The notes: generated from the letters alone by a model not told the origin. A DNA stretch of 64,000 bases from Phycisphaerales bacterium (GCA_018644725.1 JABGPZ010000060.1:21974-85973); one strand, 5' to 3'; counted from the stretch's first letter, positions 17,187 through 25,865 are shown. Program-made: numbers and translations.

Positions 17187-18719
17187 TTATTTCTTGGCGG
17201 GTTTCTTGGGTGACTTCTTGGGTGATTTCTTTTCGCGCTTGGGAGGCCGAACCGCGGGGATTTTGCCATTGAACTTCGCGCGGATTTTGCGGAGGGTGGC
17301 CGAGAGTTGTTTGACGGTCTCGGCGTGTTTGGGATCTTTGGCGAGGTTGGTGAATTCGCCGGGGTCGGCCTTCACATCATACAGCTCGGTGCCCTTTTTC
17401 CCGTCGTACCAGAGATTGAGGTGCCAGTTGTCCGTCCGGAGCGATTCCCCCGCGCCGCGTTGGGTTACGGTGTAGGCGGGTTTGTCGTTCCAGGCCTTGG
17501 ATGCGGGGTCGTCAAGAAGCGCAGTCATCGATTGGCCAGGGAGTATCTCGGGCGGCGTGAATCCGCACAATTCGACGAGCGTCGGATAGATGTCCGTGTG
17601 CTCGACGATGCGGTCGCACTGCTTGCCCGCGGCCTTCATGCCGGGCGCGGAAATAATCAGCGGCGTACGGATTACATCTTCCCAGAGACTCTGTTTTTGC
17701 CAGCAGTCGTGCTCGCCGAGGTTCCAGCCGTGGTCGGACATGAACAGGACGATGGTGTTGTCTTCGAGGCCGTTTTCTTTGAGCCCGTCGAGCAGGCGGC
17801 CGACCTGGGCATCCATGAAGCTCACGGAGGCGTAGTAGGCGCTGAGGGATTTTTTCTGCTGTTCTACGCTCATGCCGTAGCGCGGGAAGTTTTTCATTGC
17901 CAGTGCGTGCGGGGGCACGTCCTTCAGGTCGTCCTTGACGGCCTTGGCGAGGATCATGCTTTTGGAGGGGAACGGCTCGAAGAATCGCTTGGGCGCGACG
18001 AGCGGCACGTGCGGCCGAACCAGCCCCACGCCGAGGAAGAACGGTTTGTCTTTGCCGAGTTTCGGCATCATTTCAAGCGCGAGGTCGGTGGCCATCACGT
18101 CGGCGTGAAGGTTGTCCGGGCCATCGGCTTCGACGCGGACGAAGTCGCACCCTTGATGCGTCATGTTAGGCGAGCAATCTTCTTTTTTGCCGGGGGTGTT
18201 CTGCTCTTTGGCCTTGACGTTGATCGCGACATCCCAAGATTTTTTATCATCGGCTCTGGCGGTGCCGTCAATGATTTCGCCGGGGATGCCCATGTGATAA
18301 ATCTTGCTCACGCGGGCAGCATGATAGCCATTGGCCTTGAGGAACTGCGGCAGCGTGACGAGGTTTTTGACCCTGGCGCGGAGTTTGTCGCCGTGCGGGC
18401 CGTTGTGGTAGTTGCCCATCACGCCTGTGGTCCACGGGGACAGGCCAGACATGATCGCCGCGCGCGCCGGGCCGCAGACCGGGTTCATCGTGTAGGCGCG
18501 ATTGAACTGCATGCCTTGCTTGGCGAGGCGGTCGAGGTGGGGCGTTTTGCATTGGCGCCGGCCATAGCCGCTCAGCGCACAGGTCAGGTCATCGGAAATG
18601 ATGAACAGGACGTTCGGCCGCTTGGCGGGTTTGGTTTCCGCCAGCAAGCGGGTGGGGCTCGTCAGTGAGATCGCTACGCCACCGAGGGCGGCTGCGGAGA
18701 GGAATTTGCGTCGGTTCAT
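17187..18719 (-). CDS. sulfatase, iduronate-2-sulfatase-like, exported
   Basis: A 510-residue sulfatase, third gene of a minus-strand operon. The signal begins MNRRKFLSAAALGG. Metal-binding IISDDL is near residue 42. The signature is CGPAR in NPVCGPARAAIMSGL near residue 81, the form typical of iduronate-2-sulfatase-like enzymes. Further family motifs are GVGLVRPHVPL near residue 226 and MSDHGWNLGEHDCWQKQSLWE near 330. The last 30 residues are a Lys/Pro run. Its ATG overlaps the upstream sulfatase stop by 4 nt. It differs clearly from the other two members of the operon. Confidence 0.93.
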   Translation of the reverse strand: MNRRKFLSAAALGGVAISLTSPTRLLAETKPAKRPNVLFIISDDLTCALSGYGRRQCKTPHLDRLAKQGMQFNRAYTMNPVCGPARAAIMSGLSPWTTGVMGNYHNGPHGDKLRARVKNLVTLPQFLKANGYHAARVSKIYHMGIPGEIIDGTARADDKKSWDVAINVKAKEQNTPGKKEDCSPNMTHQGCDFVRVEADGPDNLHADVMATDLALEMMPKLGKDKPFFLGVGLVRPHVPLVAPKRFFEPFPSKSMILAKAVKDDLKDVPPHALAMKNFPRYGMSVEQQKKSLSAYYASVSFMDAQVGRLLDGLKENGLEDNTIVLFMSDHGWNLGEHDCWQKQSLWEDVIRTPLIISAPGMKAAGKQCDRIVEHTDIYPTLVELCGFTPPEILPGQSMTALLDDPASKAWNDKPAYTVTQRGAGESLRTDNWHLNLWYDGKKGTELYDVKADPGEFTNLAKDPKHAETVKQLSATLRKIRAKFNGKIPAVRPPKREKKSPKKSPKKPAKK

Positions 18720-20239
18720 CGTTTGACCTTTCGTGCGAGAATCTTCTTGTGTAGTTTCAGGAGGCGCTTGACCACCGCCGGATTTTTCTTCGCGACGTTG
18801 GTGGTTTCGCCGGGGTCTTCGAGCAGGTTGAACAGGTGTAGTGTTTTTGTTCCGTGGCGGCCGGATTTGGGAAGAATCACTTTCCAGTGGCCCTGGCGGA
18901 GAGTGTATTTCTGATAGAACACATCAATGCCAGTGTCGGATTCGCCCAGCAGCGCGGGCATGATATCGACGCTGTCGATGGCCTTGCCCTCGGGCATGGT
19001 TTCGCCGACGAGGGACGCGAAAGACGCGAAGAAATCGGTCTGTGAGACCATGGCATCCGAGACGCCGGGTTTGATGGTCCCGGGCCAGGAGGTGATAAAC
19101 GGCACGCGCGTTCCGGCCTCGAACGGCGAAGCTTTTCGGCCGCGATAGATGCCGCCGGCTTTGTGGTCGCCGTTGAGTTCCGGCGATTGGTCGTGGTAGC
19201 CGTTGTCGAGAACGGGTCCGTTGTCGCTGGAGAAAATCACCAGCGTGTCCTCTTCGATCCCGAGGGTCTTGAGGGTTTTGAGCACCTCGCCGACGCACCA
19301 ATCCATCTCGACGATCACGTCGCCGCGCGGGCCGAGCTTGGTCGTGCCCACGAACCGCTTGTTGGGCACGCGGGGGACGTGGGGTTGGTGGAGCGCGAAG
19401 TAGAGGAAGAACGGTTTGTCTTTTTTGGCGTTGCGATTGAGGAAGTCGACGGCCTTGGCAGTGAACACGTCGGCCATGTCTTCGTCGGTCCACAGGGCCT
19501 TTTTGCCGCCCTTCATATAGCCGATGCGGCCGATGCCGTTGACGATCGAACAGTCGTGGCCTTTGGAGTGCTTCATCTTCAGCAGCTCCGGATTTTTCCT
19601 GCCCGTAGGCTCGCCGGGGAAGTTCGTTCCGTAATTCACGAGGATCGGATCGTTTGGATCGAGGCCGACGACCGTGCCATTTTTGACGTAGACGCACGGC
19701 ACGCGGTCGTTGGTCGCGGCCATGATGTATGACTCGTCAAAGCCGACTTCGTTCGTGCCGGGCGTGATTTTCTTGTTCCAGTCCACGCCGCCCTTGGTGG
19801 TGCCCAGGCCGAGGTGCCACTTGCCGACGATGCCGGTGAGGTAGCCCGCCTTCTGGAGCATTTTCGGGAGCGTCGGCTGGTCGGTCTTGATAATCATCGC
19901 CGCATCTCCGGGGAGAATTTTCGCGCGGGAGTTGCGGAACGGTGCTTCGCCCGTCAGCAGCGAATAGCGACTCGGCGTGCACGTCGGTGCCGAGCAATAG
20001 CCATTGGTGAAGCGCAGGCCTCGCTTGGCGATGGCATCGATGTTGGGCGTGGGGATGGCCTTGGAGCCATAGCAGCCAGGGTCGCCATAGCCGAGGTCAT
20101 CAGCGTACAGAATCACAATGTTGGGCTTGCGCGGAGCGCGGGGCTTGGCGGCGTTCGTTGCCAGCAAGCCCCGGCCCGCAGTCACACCACCGGCGATGCC
20201 GGCGATGGTGGTCGCGCGAAGGAAGGCGCGTCGGTTCAT
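18716..20239 (-). CDS. sulfatase, arylsulfatase-like, exported (tandem paralogue)
   Basis: A 507-residue sulfatase with signal MNRRAFLRATTIAG, metal motif YADDLGYGDPGCYGS near residue 47 and signature CTPSR in APTCTPSRYSLLTG near residue 85. Other active-site stretches are GKWHLGLG near 140 and FSSDNGPV near 335. Long blocks are nearly identical to the neighbouring protein at 20236 (for example GFDESYIMAATNDRVPCVYV), so the two arose by tandem duplication. It overlaps both neighbours by ATGA, giving strict translational coupling. Confidence 0.93.
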   Translation of the reverse strand: MNRRAFLRATTIAGIAGGVTAGRGLLATNAAKPRAPRKPNIVILYADDLGYGDPGCYGSKAIPTPNIDAIAKRGLRFTNGYCSAPTCTPSRYSLLTGEAPFRNSRAKILPGDAAMIIKTDQPTLPKMLQKAGYLTGIVGKWHLGLGTTKGGVDWNKKITPGTNEVGFDESYIMAATNDRVPCVYVKNGTVVGLDPNDPILVNYGTNFPGEPTGRKNPELLKMKHSKGHDCSIVNGIGRIGYMKGGKKALWTDEDMADVFTAKAVDFLNRNAKKDKPFFLYFALHQPHVPRVPNKRFVGTTKLGPRGDVIVEMDWCVGEVLKTLKTLGIEEDTLVIFSSDNGPVLDNGYHDQSPELNGDHKAGGIYRGRKASPFEAGTRVPFITSWPGTIKPGVSDAMVSQTDFFASFASLVGETMPEGKAIDSVDIMPALLGESDTGIDVFYQKYTLRQGHWKVILPKSGRHGTKTLHLFNLLEDPGETTNVAKKNPAVVKRLLKLHKKILARKVKR

Positions 20240-21792
20240 TTAGTTTTCTTTCTTTTGGCCTTGGCTTTGACCGCGGCTTGGCCTTTGGCCTTGGTGGCTT
20301 TCAGCATGGCCTGAAGCTTGGTAACGACCTTGGGGTTAGCCTTGGCGACGTTTTTCTTTTCGCTCGGGTCGGCCTTGAGGTTGTAGAGCTGCGAGTGTTT
20401 CACGGTGCCGTCACGTTTGGTGCTGCCCGCGATGAACTTCCACTCGCCGCAGCGAACGGTGCCCTTTTGGTAGAACGCTTCGATGCCTTCTTTGGATTCG
20501 CCCAACAGTGCAGGCATGATGTTGACGCTGTCGATGGCTTGGCCGGCGGGAACGGTCGCGCCGGTCATGGCTGCGAGCGACGCGAGGTAGTCGGTCTGGC
20601 TGACAACGGCATCGCTGACACCGGGCTTGATCGTGCCGGGCCAGTAGGTGATGAACGGGACGCACGTGCCACCCTCGAAGTGGGAATATTTCCCGCCCTT
20701 GAGAATGCCCGATGCGGTGTGCTTGCCATTTTTCTGGCGAGCGTCGTCCTTGTAGCCATCGTCGAGAACCGGGCCGTTGTCGGAGCTGAAGAGGATCAGT
20801 GTGTCTTCGGCAATGCCGAGAGTTTCGAGGGCCTTGGTGATCTCGCCGACGCACCAGTCCATCTCGACGATCACGTCACCACGCGGGCCGAGCTTGGTCG
20901 TGCCGACGAAGCGCTTGTTGGGGACGCGCGGGACGTGGGGTTGGTGCAGCGCGAAGAACAGGAAGAACGGTTTGTCTTCCTTGGACTTGCGGGTGACGAA
21001 ATCGACAGCTTTGGCGGTGAAGAGGTCGGCCATGTCTTCGTCGACCCACAGGGCCTTCTTGCCGCCCTTCATGAATCCGATGCGGCCGATGCCGTTGACG
21101 ATCGAGCAGTTGTGCCCGTGGGAGTGCTTCATCTTCGTCAGCAACTCGGGGTTGTCTTTGCCGGTGGGTTCGCCGGGGAAGTTCTTCTTGTAGCTCACGA
21201 GGATCGGGTCTTTGGGGTCGAGCCCGACGACGCCTTTGTCCTTAACATAGACGCACGGGACGCGGTCATTCGTGGCGGCCATAATGTACGATTCGTCAAA
21301 GCCGATGTCGTTGGGCGTCTGGGTGATTTTCTTGTTCCAGTCGATCGGAGCCTTGCCGTCGCCGAGGCCGAGGTGCCACTTGCCGACGACGCCGGTGGTG
21401 TAGCCCGCACTGCGGAGCACTGTTGCGACGGTGGCCTGCTTGGTGGAGATGATCATCGCCGCGTCGCCGCGGAGGATGTGTGCGCGGCTGTTGCGGAACG
21501 GGGACTCGCCCGTCAGCAGCGAGTAGCGGCTGGGGGTGCAGGTCGGCGCGGCGCAGTAGCCGTTGGTGAACTTTTGGCCGCCCTTGGCGAGCTTGTCGAT
21601 ATTCGGCGTATTGATGAACTTGCTGCCATAGCAGCTCGGGTCGCCATAGCCGAGGTCGTCGGCATAGACGATGACGATATTGGGTTTTTTGATGGTGGAC
21701 TTGGTGTCGGCCTTCAGCAGGTTGCGGCCAGAGATTGCGCCAGCGGCAACGCCAGCAACAGCTGCACTTCGTAGGAACATACGTCGATTCAT
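20236..21792 (-). CDS. sulfatase, arylsulfatase-like, exported (first gene of operon)
   Basis: A 518-residue sulfatase beginning MNRRMFLRSAAVAG, a Tat-like signal. ATG 21792 was chosen over an in-frame ATG at 21843 because it starts the signal and has GGAG 7 nt upstream. Motifs are YADDLGYGDPSCYGS near residue 48, CTPSR near 87, GKWHLGLGDG near 140 and FSSDNGPV near 336, and the tail is Lys/Ala-rich. It leads the three-gene sulfatase operon. Similarity to the second gene extends over the whole length. Confidence 0.93.
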   Translation of the reverse strand: MNRRMFLRSAAVAGVAAGAISGRNLLKADTKSTIKKPNIVIVYADDLGYGDPSCYGSKFINTPNIDKLAKGGQKFTNGYCAAPTCTPSRYSLLTGESPFRNSRAHILRGDAAMIISTKQATVATVLRSAGYTTGVVGKWHLGLGDGKAPIDWNKKITQTPNDIGFDESYIMAATNDRVPCVYVKDKGVVGLDPKDPILVSYKKNFPGEPTGKDNPELLTKMKHSHGHNCSIVNGIGRIGFMKGGKKALWVDEDMADLFTAKAVDFVTRKSKEDKPFFLFFALHQPHVPRVPNKRFVGTTKLGPRGDVIVEMDWCVGEITKALETLGIAEDTLILFSSDNGPVLDDGYKDDARQKNGKHTASGILKGGKYSHFEGGTCVPFITYWPGTIKPGVSDAVVSQTDYLASLAAMTGATVPAGQAIDSVNIMPALLGESKEGIEAFYQKGTVRCGEWKFIAGSTKRDGTVKHSQLYNLKADPSEKKNVAKANPKVVTKLQAMLKATKAKGQAAVKAKAKRKKTK

Positions 21793-21872
21793 TTGGATCT
21801 CCAATGTAGAAGGGGTTTGTGGCCGAGCTCGCATCGTGCTCACAGGAGGGATAACGGGTTTTCGGGTCGATT

Positions 21873-21899
21873 ATTGTACTCTCCTGGCGTGATTTTCAA
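21873..21899 (-). promoter_or_regulatory. possible promoter of sulfatase operon
   Basis: Minus-strand TTGAAA (21894-21899), a 15-nt spacer (short) and TACAAT (21873-21878), about 80 nt before the ATG at 21792. Confidence 0.4.
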
Positions 21900-21969
21900 A
21901 CAGACATTTTCGGAAATCGGGACAAAAGGGCATCCCGCCAGCAAAAAGGCCAATTCATCGCGGAGAGGC

Positions 21970-23169
21970 CTATCCATAGGCGCCGAAGCCGAAGAACCAG
22001 TGTTTTTTGGCGAAGCGGTACATCCAGTGTTTCTCGGGGATTTCTTCGCCGGGGATGTGGTGGCAGGGCAGCAGCGGCAGCGCGCGCAGGTCGTCGGTCG
22101 TCGCGCCGCGCAGGGAGGTGTCGCGGGCGTCGTGGTCGTCGAGGAAGTCGGCGAGTTTGTCCGGGCAGTCCAGCAGGACGCAGCCGCGGGTTTGCTCGGC
22201 GGCGAAGCGGCGGAAGTCGGCGAGGAATTTGCTCTCGGTGAGCGTCTTGGCGAGGTCGTCGTCGTTGTCGTGGATGTGGTCGCGGGCGAATTGGATCGGC
22301 GGGCACGGTTCGATGAATCCCGCCGGCGAGACGTGATGGCTGATGCCGGTCGCGGCCGGGCAGAGTGCGCGGCCCTTCGCGTCCCAATAGCTGTCGACGA
22401 TCATGATCGGCTTTTTGCAGCGCTGCTCGACGATGAAGCGACGTGCGCGGGTGATTTCGTCGGCATCGAGCGCCAGCTCGACGTGCGGCTCGGCCCCGGC
22501 TGGGCGGTAGAGATAGTACCACGCGTAGAGTGCGCCGCGACGGATCAGCTCGTCGAGCCACGCCTCGCTACACAACTCGTCGAGGTTCGATTTGCACAGG
22601 CTCGTCGCGACGCCGGTGAACAGTTTTTCACGAACACAGTTTTCCAGCCCCGCCAGCGAGCGCTCGAGGACGTCGCTGCCGCCGCGCCGGATGTCGCTGA
22701 CTGACGCGCCACCTTCGATGCTGATCAGCGGCGTGACGTTGGCGAGGGCGCGCAGTTGTTTTGCGATCTCGGGCGTGATGAGCGTGCCGTTGGTGAAGAG
22801 CTGAAACGTGCAGTCGCGGTGTCGCCCGAAAAGGTCCAGCAGCCCTTCGTGAAGGAGCGGCTCGCCGCCGAGGATGCCGAAGAAGCGGCATTTGCGTTTG
22901 CGCGCCGCCGCGATGATCGTCGCCAATTCGTCCAGCGACAGTTCCGTCTTCGGCGCGTCGACCGCGACCCAGCATCCCTGGCAGTGCAGGTTGCATTTGT
23001 TGGTGATCGACAGGAACAGAAACGGCGGGAAGACTTCGCCCGCTTTGAGGCCTTTGTTGAAGCGGCGGATTGCGCGAACGTTCGCCAGCCCGCAATTCAG
23101 CCCGAGCTTCCACAGCGTGCGGAAGGACGCGCCGCGCAGCATGCGCCATGTGAGTTGCGGCAGAATCAT
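21970..23169 (-). CDS. radical SAM protein
   Basis: A 399-residue radical SAM enzyme. The cluster motif CNLHCQGC (C-x3-C-x2-C) is near residues 57-65, preceded by LFLSITNK, and the SAM-binding GGEP follows near 98. A SPASM-like C-terminal part has scattered cysteines (ALCPAATG near 262, EPCPP near 281, GCVLLDCPD near 324, LLPCHH near 370) that could hold an extra cluster. It overlaps the upstream ferredoxin gene by ATGA, so the ferredoxin probably supplies electrons. The substrate is unknown. The sulfatase operon lies 177 nt downstream on the same strand, but the protein is not an evident anaerobic sulfatase-maturating enzyme. Confidence 0.87.
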   Translation of the reverse strand: MILPQLTWRMLRGASFRTLWKLGLNCGLANVRAIRRFNKGLKAGEVFPPFLFLSITNKCNLHCQGCWVAVDAPKTELSLDELATIIAAARKRKCRFFGILGGEPLLHEGLLDLFGRHRDCTFQLFTNGTLITPEIAKQLRALANVTPLISIEGGASVSDIRRGGSDVLERSLAGLENCVREKLFTGVATSLCKSNLDELCSEAWLDELIRRGALYAWYYLYRPAGAEPHVELALDADEITRARRFIVEQRCKKPIMIVDSYWDAKGRALCPAATGISHHVSPAGFIEPCPPIQFARDHIHDNDDDLAKTLTESKFLADFRRFAAEQTRGCVLLDCPDKLADFLDDHDARDTSLRGATTDDLRALPLLPCHHIPGEEIPEKHWMYRFAKKHWFFGFGAYG

Positions 23170-23870
23170 TGTTCGCCTCCGGTCGATGTGTCGGGGTCGA
23201 TGTGTTTGAGACGCTCGGCGATTTCTGGCGGCACGGCGGCACTACCGGTGCGCGCGCGAAGTTGATCGAGAATCGATCCCGCGAGTTTTTTGCCGCCCTC
23301 GGCCGAGGCGTTTCCGGGATAGCCGTCGATGCCGCGTTCGTCACATTTGGGGAAAATGATTGCCTTCTGCGGACACGCTCGCGCGCAGGCGGGGCAATTG
23401 TTCTTGCACTTGGTTGGTTCGACGACTTGCACGGTTTCGCCGTCTTTGCGGTAAACGCCGAACAGACAAAACGAGACGCACTGGCCGCACGCGGTGCAAA
23501 GCTCGCGGTCGAGCACAGGGTACCAAGGCCGCCAGTCACCCGGCGGGTCGAGCGCGTCGATCATGTCGGCGACGGCTGCGATGGCCTCGGGAGTTGCCCT
23601 GGCGGCGGGCAGGGTTTCGCTTTGGCGCGAATCGATCACGTCGACGCTTGGCGCAAGCGCTGCTCCGGCGAAGTCCGCCAGCCAGCGAATCGCCCGCGGG
23701 GAATAGGGTGCGAGCACGCACGTCGCGTTTGCCAGCGCGTCGGCCGCGATGGTTGGCGCAAGCACACACAGCCCCGGCAAGTCGCCGAAGACCGCCGCCT
23801 CGTTCGTCGCCAGCGTCGCGAGCAATGTCTCGCTCGCCGCCGCTTCACCATGAAAATAGATCGTTGTCAT
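23166..23870 (-). CDS. ferredoxin-like 2x[4Fe-4S] protein
   Basis: A 234-residue protein. The first 110 residues are an alanine-rich domain I cannot assign. Two cluster-binding motifs follow, CTACGQCVSFC near residue 124 and CKNNCPACARACP near 153, as in bacterial dicluster ferredoxins but with an extra CKNN element. The tail (175-234) is charged and helical. The stop overlaps the radical SAM start by 4 nt. A TATAAT lies 9 nt before the ATG with no Shine-Dalgarno, so the mRNA would have a leader of only a few nucleotides. Confidence 0.85.
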   Translation of the reverse strand: MTTIYFHGEAAASETLLATLATNEAAVFGDLPGLCVLAPTIAADALANATCVLAPYSPRAIRWLADFAGAALAPSVDVIDSRQSETLPAARATPEAIAAVADMIDALDPPGDWRPWYPVLDRELCTACGQCVSFCLFGVYRKDGETVQVVEPTKCKNNCPACARACPQKAIIFPKCDERGIDGYPGNASAEGGKKLAGSILDQLRARTGSAAVPPEIAERLKHIDPDTSTGGEQ

Positions 23871-23879
23871 AGGTCAATC

Positions 23880-23885
23880 ATTATA
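23880..23885 (-). promoter_or_regulatory. -10 box of ferredoxin/radical SAM operon
   Basis: Minus-strand TATAAT ends 9 nt before the ATG at 23870. A T-rich hexamer stands in the -35 position. Confidence 0.55.
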
Positions 23886-23900
23886 GAGCATTGCTCGCAG

Positions 23901-23936
23901 AAAAAAAGCAGGCCCGCCGAAAATCGACGAGCCTGC
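23901..23936 (-). terminator. intrinsic terminator downstream of PQQ-repeat gene
   Basis: Minus-strand hairpin with stem GCAGGC/GCCTGC continued by CGTCGA/TCGGCG, loop TTT, then seven T. It lies between the PQQ-repeat gene and the ferredoxin promoter. Confidence 0.82.
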
Positions 23937-24005
23937 GAGATTTATTTTTGCTGTTCAGTATTCTTTTTTCCTATAGCCTTTGGCCTGAAGCCTACAGTCT
24001 CTTCC

Positions 24006-25193
24006 CTACTTCACCTCGTAGCAGACGAGGGTGGCAGTTTTTGAGCTTTTGGGATTGTCGCGGAAAAATACCATCTTGCCTGCGACGCACGGCGAGGTCC
24101 AGCACGGCTTGGTGTTGAAGACCTTGAGGGTTTGCGTCGCCTTGAATCCTGTGGCCGAAAACGGCGCGAGGTACACGGTTCCCCGATTTCCAATGACGAT
24201 CATATTCGTGCCACAGGCGATCAGCCCGCCATCGCCGATGCCCTTTTTGGACCATGTCCGCTTGCCAGTTTTGGCATCGAGGCAGACCAGCGGCGGGGTC
24301 TTCGTCGTATTGCCAGAGAAGCCGTAGAGGTAGCCCTTGTGGAGCATCGGATTGGAGAAGTGGGTGCACATGTTTTTATTTTCCCACACTTTTTTGACTT
24401 TGCCCGTCGCGTCAATTTCCAGCATCGCGCAGCCGCGATCATAGTCACTGGAAATGAATACGCGGTTTGTGCCGACGATCAGCGGTGTCGCGGCGTTGAT
24501 GTTGTACTTGGTTTCCCACGCGATGCTTCCCAAGGCCTTGCCCGTTTTGGGGTCCAGCACGACCAGCCCGCGCGCGGGGAAGGTCAGCAGGACCGTCTTG
24601 TCGCCGGGGAGAGTCATGGGAATCGCCGAGGAGTACGCCTGGCCATAGTCGGTGCGCGTTTGCCATTTGGTCTTGCCCGTCTTGGCGTCGAAGGCGACGA
24701 TCCGGCCGATGTCAATCACGCACAGGCCGTCGTGGATCAGCGGGCTGTTGGCAAAGCCCCACCGGCCCGGGCGGCAGCGGAATTTCTTCGCGTGGCTTTC
24801 CCAGACGGGCTTGCCGGTTTTCGCGTTGAGGCAGAGGATGTGCCCTTCGCGGCTGACGGTGTAGACCTTGCCGTCGAAGACCGAAGGTGTGCAGCGCGGG
24901 CCGCGAAAGTTGCCGTCCGAGCAGCGGTAGGTATGCGTCCAGGTCGTCTTGCCGGTTTTGGCTTCGAGGCAGTACACCGTATCCATACCATTGGAGTTGC
25001 CCATCGTGTACAGCGCGTCACCGACGACGGTGACGTTGGAATAGCCCGTGCCGATGGATTTGGTCCAGAGCTTCTTGCCGATGGAGTTGACCTGCGGGTA
25101 TTGGCCATCGCGCTTGGGCCCGAGGTAGCCTTCGAAGCCCGCAGCCATCACGGCCGTGGTGAGCAACAAAATTGTCAGTGCGGTACGTTTCAT
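24006..25193 (-). CDS. PQQ-like (BamB-type) beta-propeller protein, secreted
   Basis: A 395-residue protein with a Sec signal peptide (MKRTALTILLLTTAVMAAG) followed by repeated propeller blades. Repeats of the form CLEAKTGKTTWTH, CLNAKTGKPVWES, AFDAKTGKTKWQT, VLDPKTGKALGSI and CLDAKTGKRTWSK match the W-repeat of PQQ_2 propellers. The protein lacks a dehydrogenase context. Relatives act as scaffolds in the outer membrane or as carbohydrate-linked periplasmic proteins. AAGGAG is 6-7 nt before the ATG. A TAGAAT that could be its -10 spans the stop codon of a duplicated tsaE tail. No lipobox, so BamB itself is unlikely. Confidence 0.82.
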   Translation of the reverse strand: MKRTALTILLLTTAVMAAGFEGYLGPKRDGQYPQVNSIGKKLWTKSIGTGYSNVTVVGDALYTMGNSNGMDTVYCLEAKTGKTTWTHTYRCSDGNFRGPRCTPSVFDGKVYTVSREGHILCLNAKTGKPVWESHAKKFRCRPGRWGFANSPLIHDGLCVIDIGRIVAFDAKTGKTKWQTRTDYGQAYSSAIPMTLPGDKTVLLTFPARGLVVLDPKTGKALGSIAWETKYNINAATPLIVGTNRVFISSDYDRGCAMLEIDATGKVKKVWENKNMCTHFSNPMLHKGYLYGFSGNTTKTPPLVCLDAKTGKRTWSKKGIGDGGLIACGTNMIVIGNRGTVYLAPFSATGFKATQTLKVFNTKPCWTSPCVAGKMVFFRDNPKSSKTATLVCYEVK

Positions 25194-25224
25194 ATCGATC
25201 TCCTTATGAGAGTGTCGTCGTATT

Positions 25225-25256
25225 CTATTCGATGCGTTTCAGTGTCAGCGTTCGCG
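25225..25256. repeat. 32-nt direct repeat, copy 1 (duplicated tsaE tail)
   Basis: Identical to 25281-25312, the last codons and stop of tsaE on the minus strand. It is followed by imperfect similarity (GGTTTTCG versus AGTTTTCG) with a one-base shift. It lies between tsaE and the PQQ-repeat gene. Confidence 0.9.
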
Positions 25257-25280
25257 TGGTTTTCGAGAATCACAGGGTTG

Positions 25281-25312
25281 CTATTCGATGCGTTTCAGTG
25301 TCAGCGTTCGCG
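25281..25312. repeat. 32-nt direct repeat, copy 2 (tsaE 3' end)
   Basis: This is the in-gene copy, coding the end of TsaE (minus strand). The copies are 56 nt apart start to start. Confidence 0.9.
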
Positions 25313-25712
25313 AGTTTTCGCCGGTGATGTCAATCGTCAGTTCCCAGCGCGGGTGCGGCAGGGTTGCCCCGGCGAGGTTGGCCCATTCGATCACGACCGC
25401 GCCCTCGGCGAGGAAATCTTCAAGGCCGATGTCTTCGAGTTCTTCGTCCGCGCTGACCATCCGGTAGAGGTCGAGGTGATACAGCGGCCGATCGCCAGCG
25501 GGGTATTGATGGCAGAGAACGTAGGTCGGACTCGAAACGTTGCTCGCATCCGCGCCATAGCCCTCGGCAATCCCGCGCGTGATGGCGGTCTTGCCCGCGC
25601 CGAGAGTCCCCAGCAGCGCCAGGCAGTCGCCCGCGCCGAGTGTCGCGCCGATTTCCCGGCCAACCGCGTAGGTCTCGTCCACGCTCGTCGTATTGTAGAT
25701 GGTTTCGTTCAC
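25281..25712 (-). CDS. tsaE: tRNA threonylcarbamoyladenosine biosynthesis ATPase TsaE
   Basis: A 143-residue P-loop protein required with TsaB, TsaC and TsaD for the t6A37 modification of ANN-decoding tRNAs. Walker A GTLGAGKT is near residues 35-42. SSPTYVLCHQY near 60 and LYHLDLYRM near 78 are diagnostic of TsaE/YjeE, and the C-terminal VIEWANL follows near 108. GTG 25712 is taken as start because a promoter -10 (TAAACT) lies 6 nt upstream and there is no Shine-Dalgarno. tsaB and tsaD are not adjacent. The 3' end is partly duplicated downstream. Confidence 0.93.
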   Translation of the reverse strand: MNETIYNTTSVDETYAVGREIGATLGAGDCLALLGTLGAGKTAITRGIAEGYGADASNVSSPTYVLCHQYPAGDRPLYHLDLYRMVSADEELEDIGLEDFLAEGAVVIEWANLAGATLPHPRWELTIDITGENSRTLTLKRIE

Positions 25713-25718
25713 GCGCAG

Positions 25719-25747
25719 AGTTTACCAAAATCGACACGAATTCCCAA
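25719..25747 (-). promoter_or_regulatory. promoter of leaderless tsaE
   Basis: Minus-strand TTGGGA (25742-25747), a 17-nt spacer and TAAACT (25719-25724), then 6 nt to the GTG start. Confidence 0.6.
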
Positions 25748-25831
25748 GAGGTATTCCTGTGTCAATTCTCAGGGAAAGCTATCAGATTTAACGGGATTTG
25801 CCAAGTGCTATTGCGGCGATAAATTGTGCGG

Positions 25832-25859
25832 TTGCGTTTTGCGCTTGGCGTGGTATACT
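25832..25859 (+). promoter_or_regulatory. promoter of leaderless alr
   Basis: TTGCGT (25832-25837), a 16-nt spacer and TATACT (25854-25859), then 6 nt to the GTG at 25866. Confidence 0.65.
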
Positions 25860-25865
25860 TTGGCC

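Noticed and set aside
21970-23169. Anaerobic sulfatase-maturating enzyme (anSME)
   Set aside because: Cluster motif and C-terminal cysteines do not follow the anSME pattern that I know. Proximity to sulfatases alone is not enough.
24132-25865. 1.7-kb N-terminal extension of alanine racemase
   Set aside because: It is antisense to the PQQ-repeat and tsaE genes, shows no family features, and a promoter plus GTG mark the real start at 25866.
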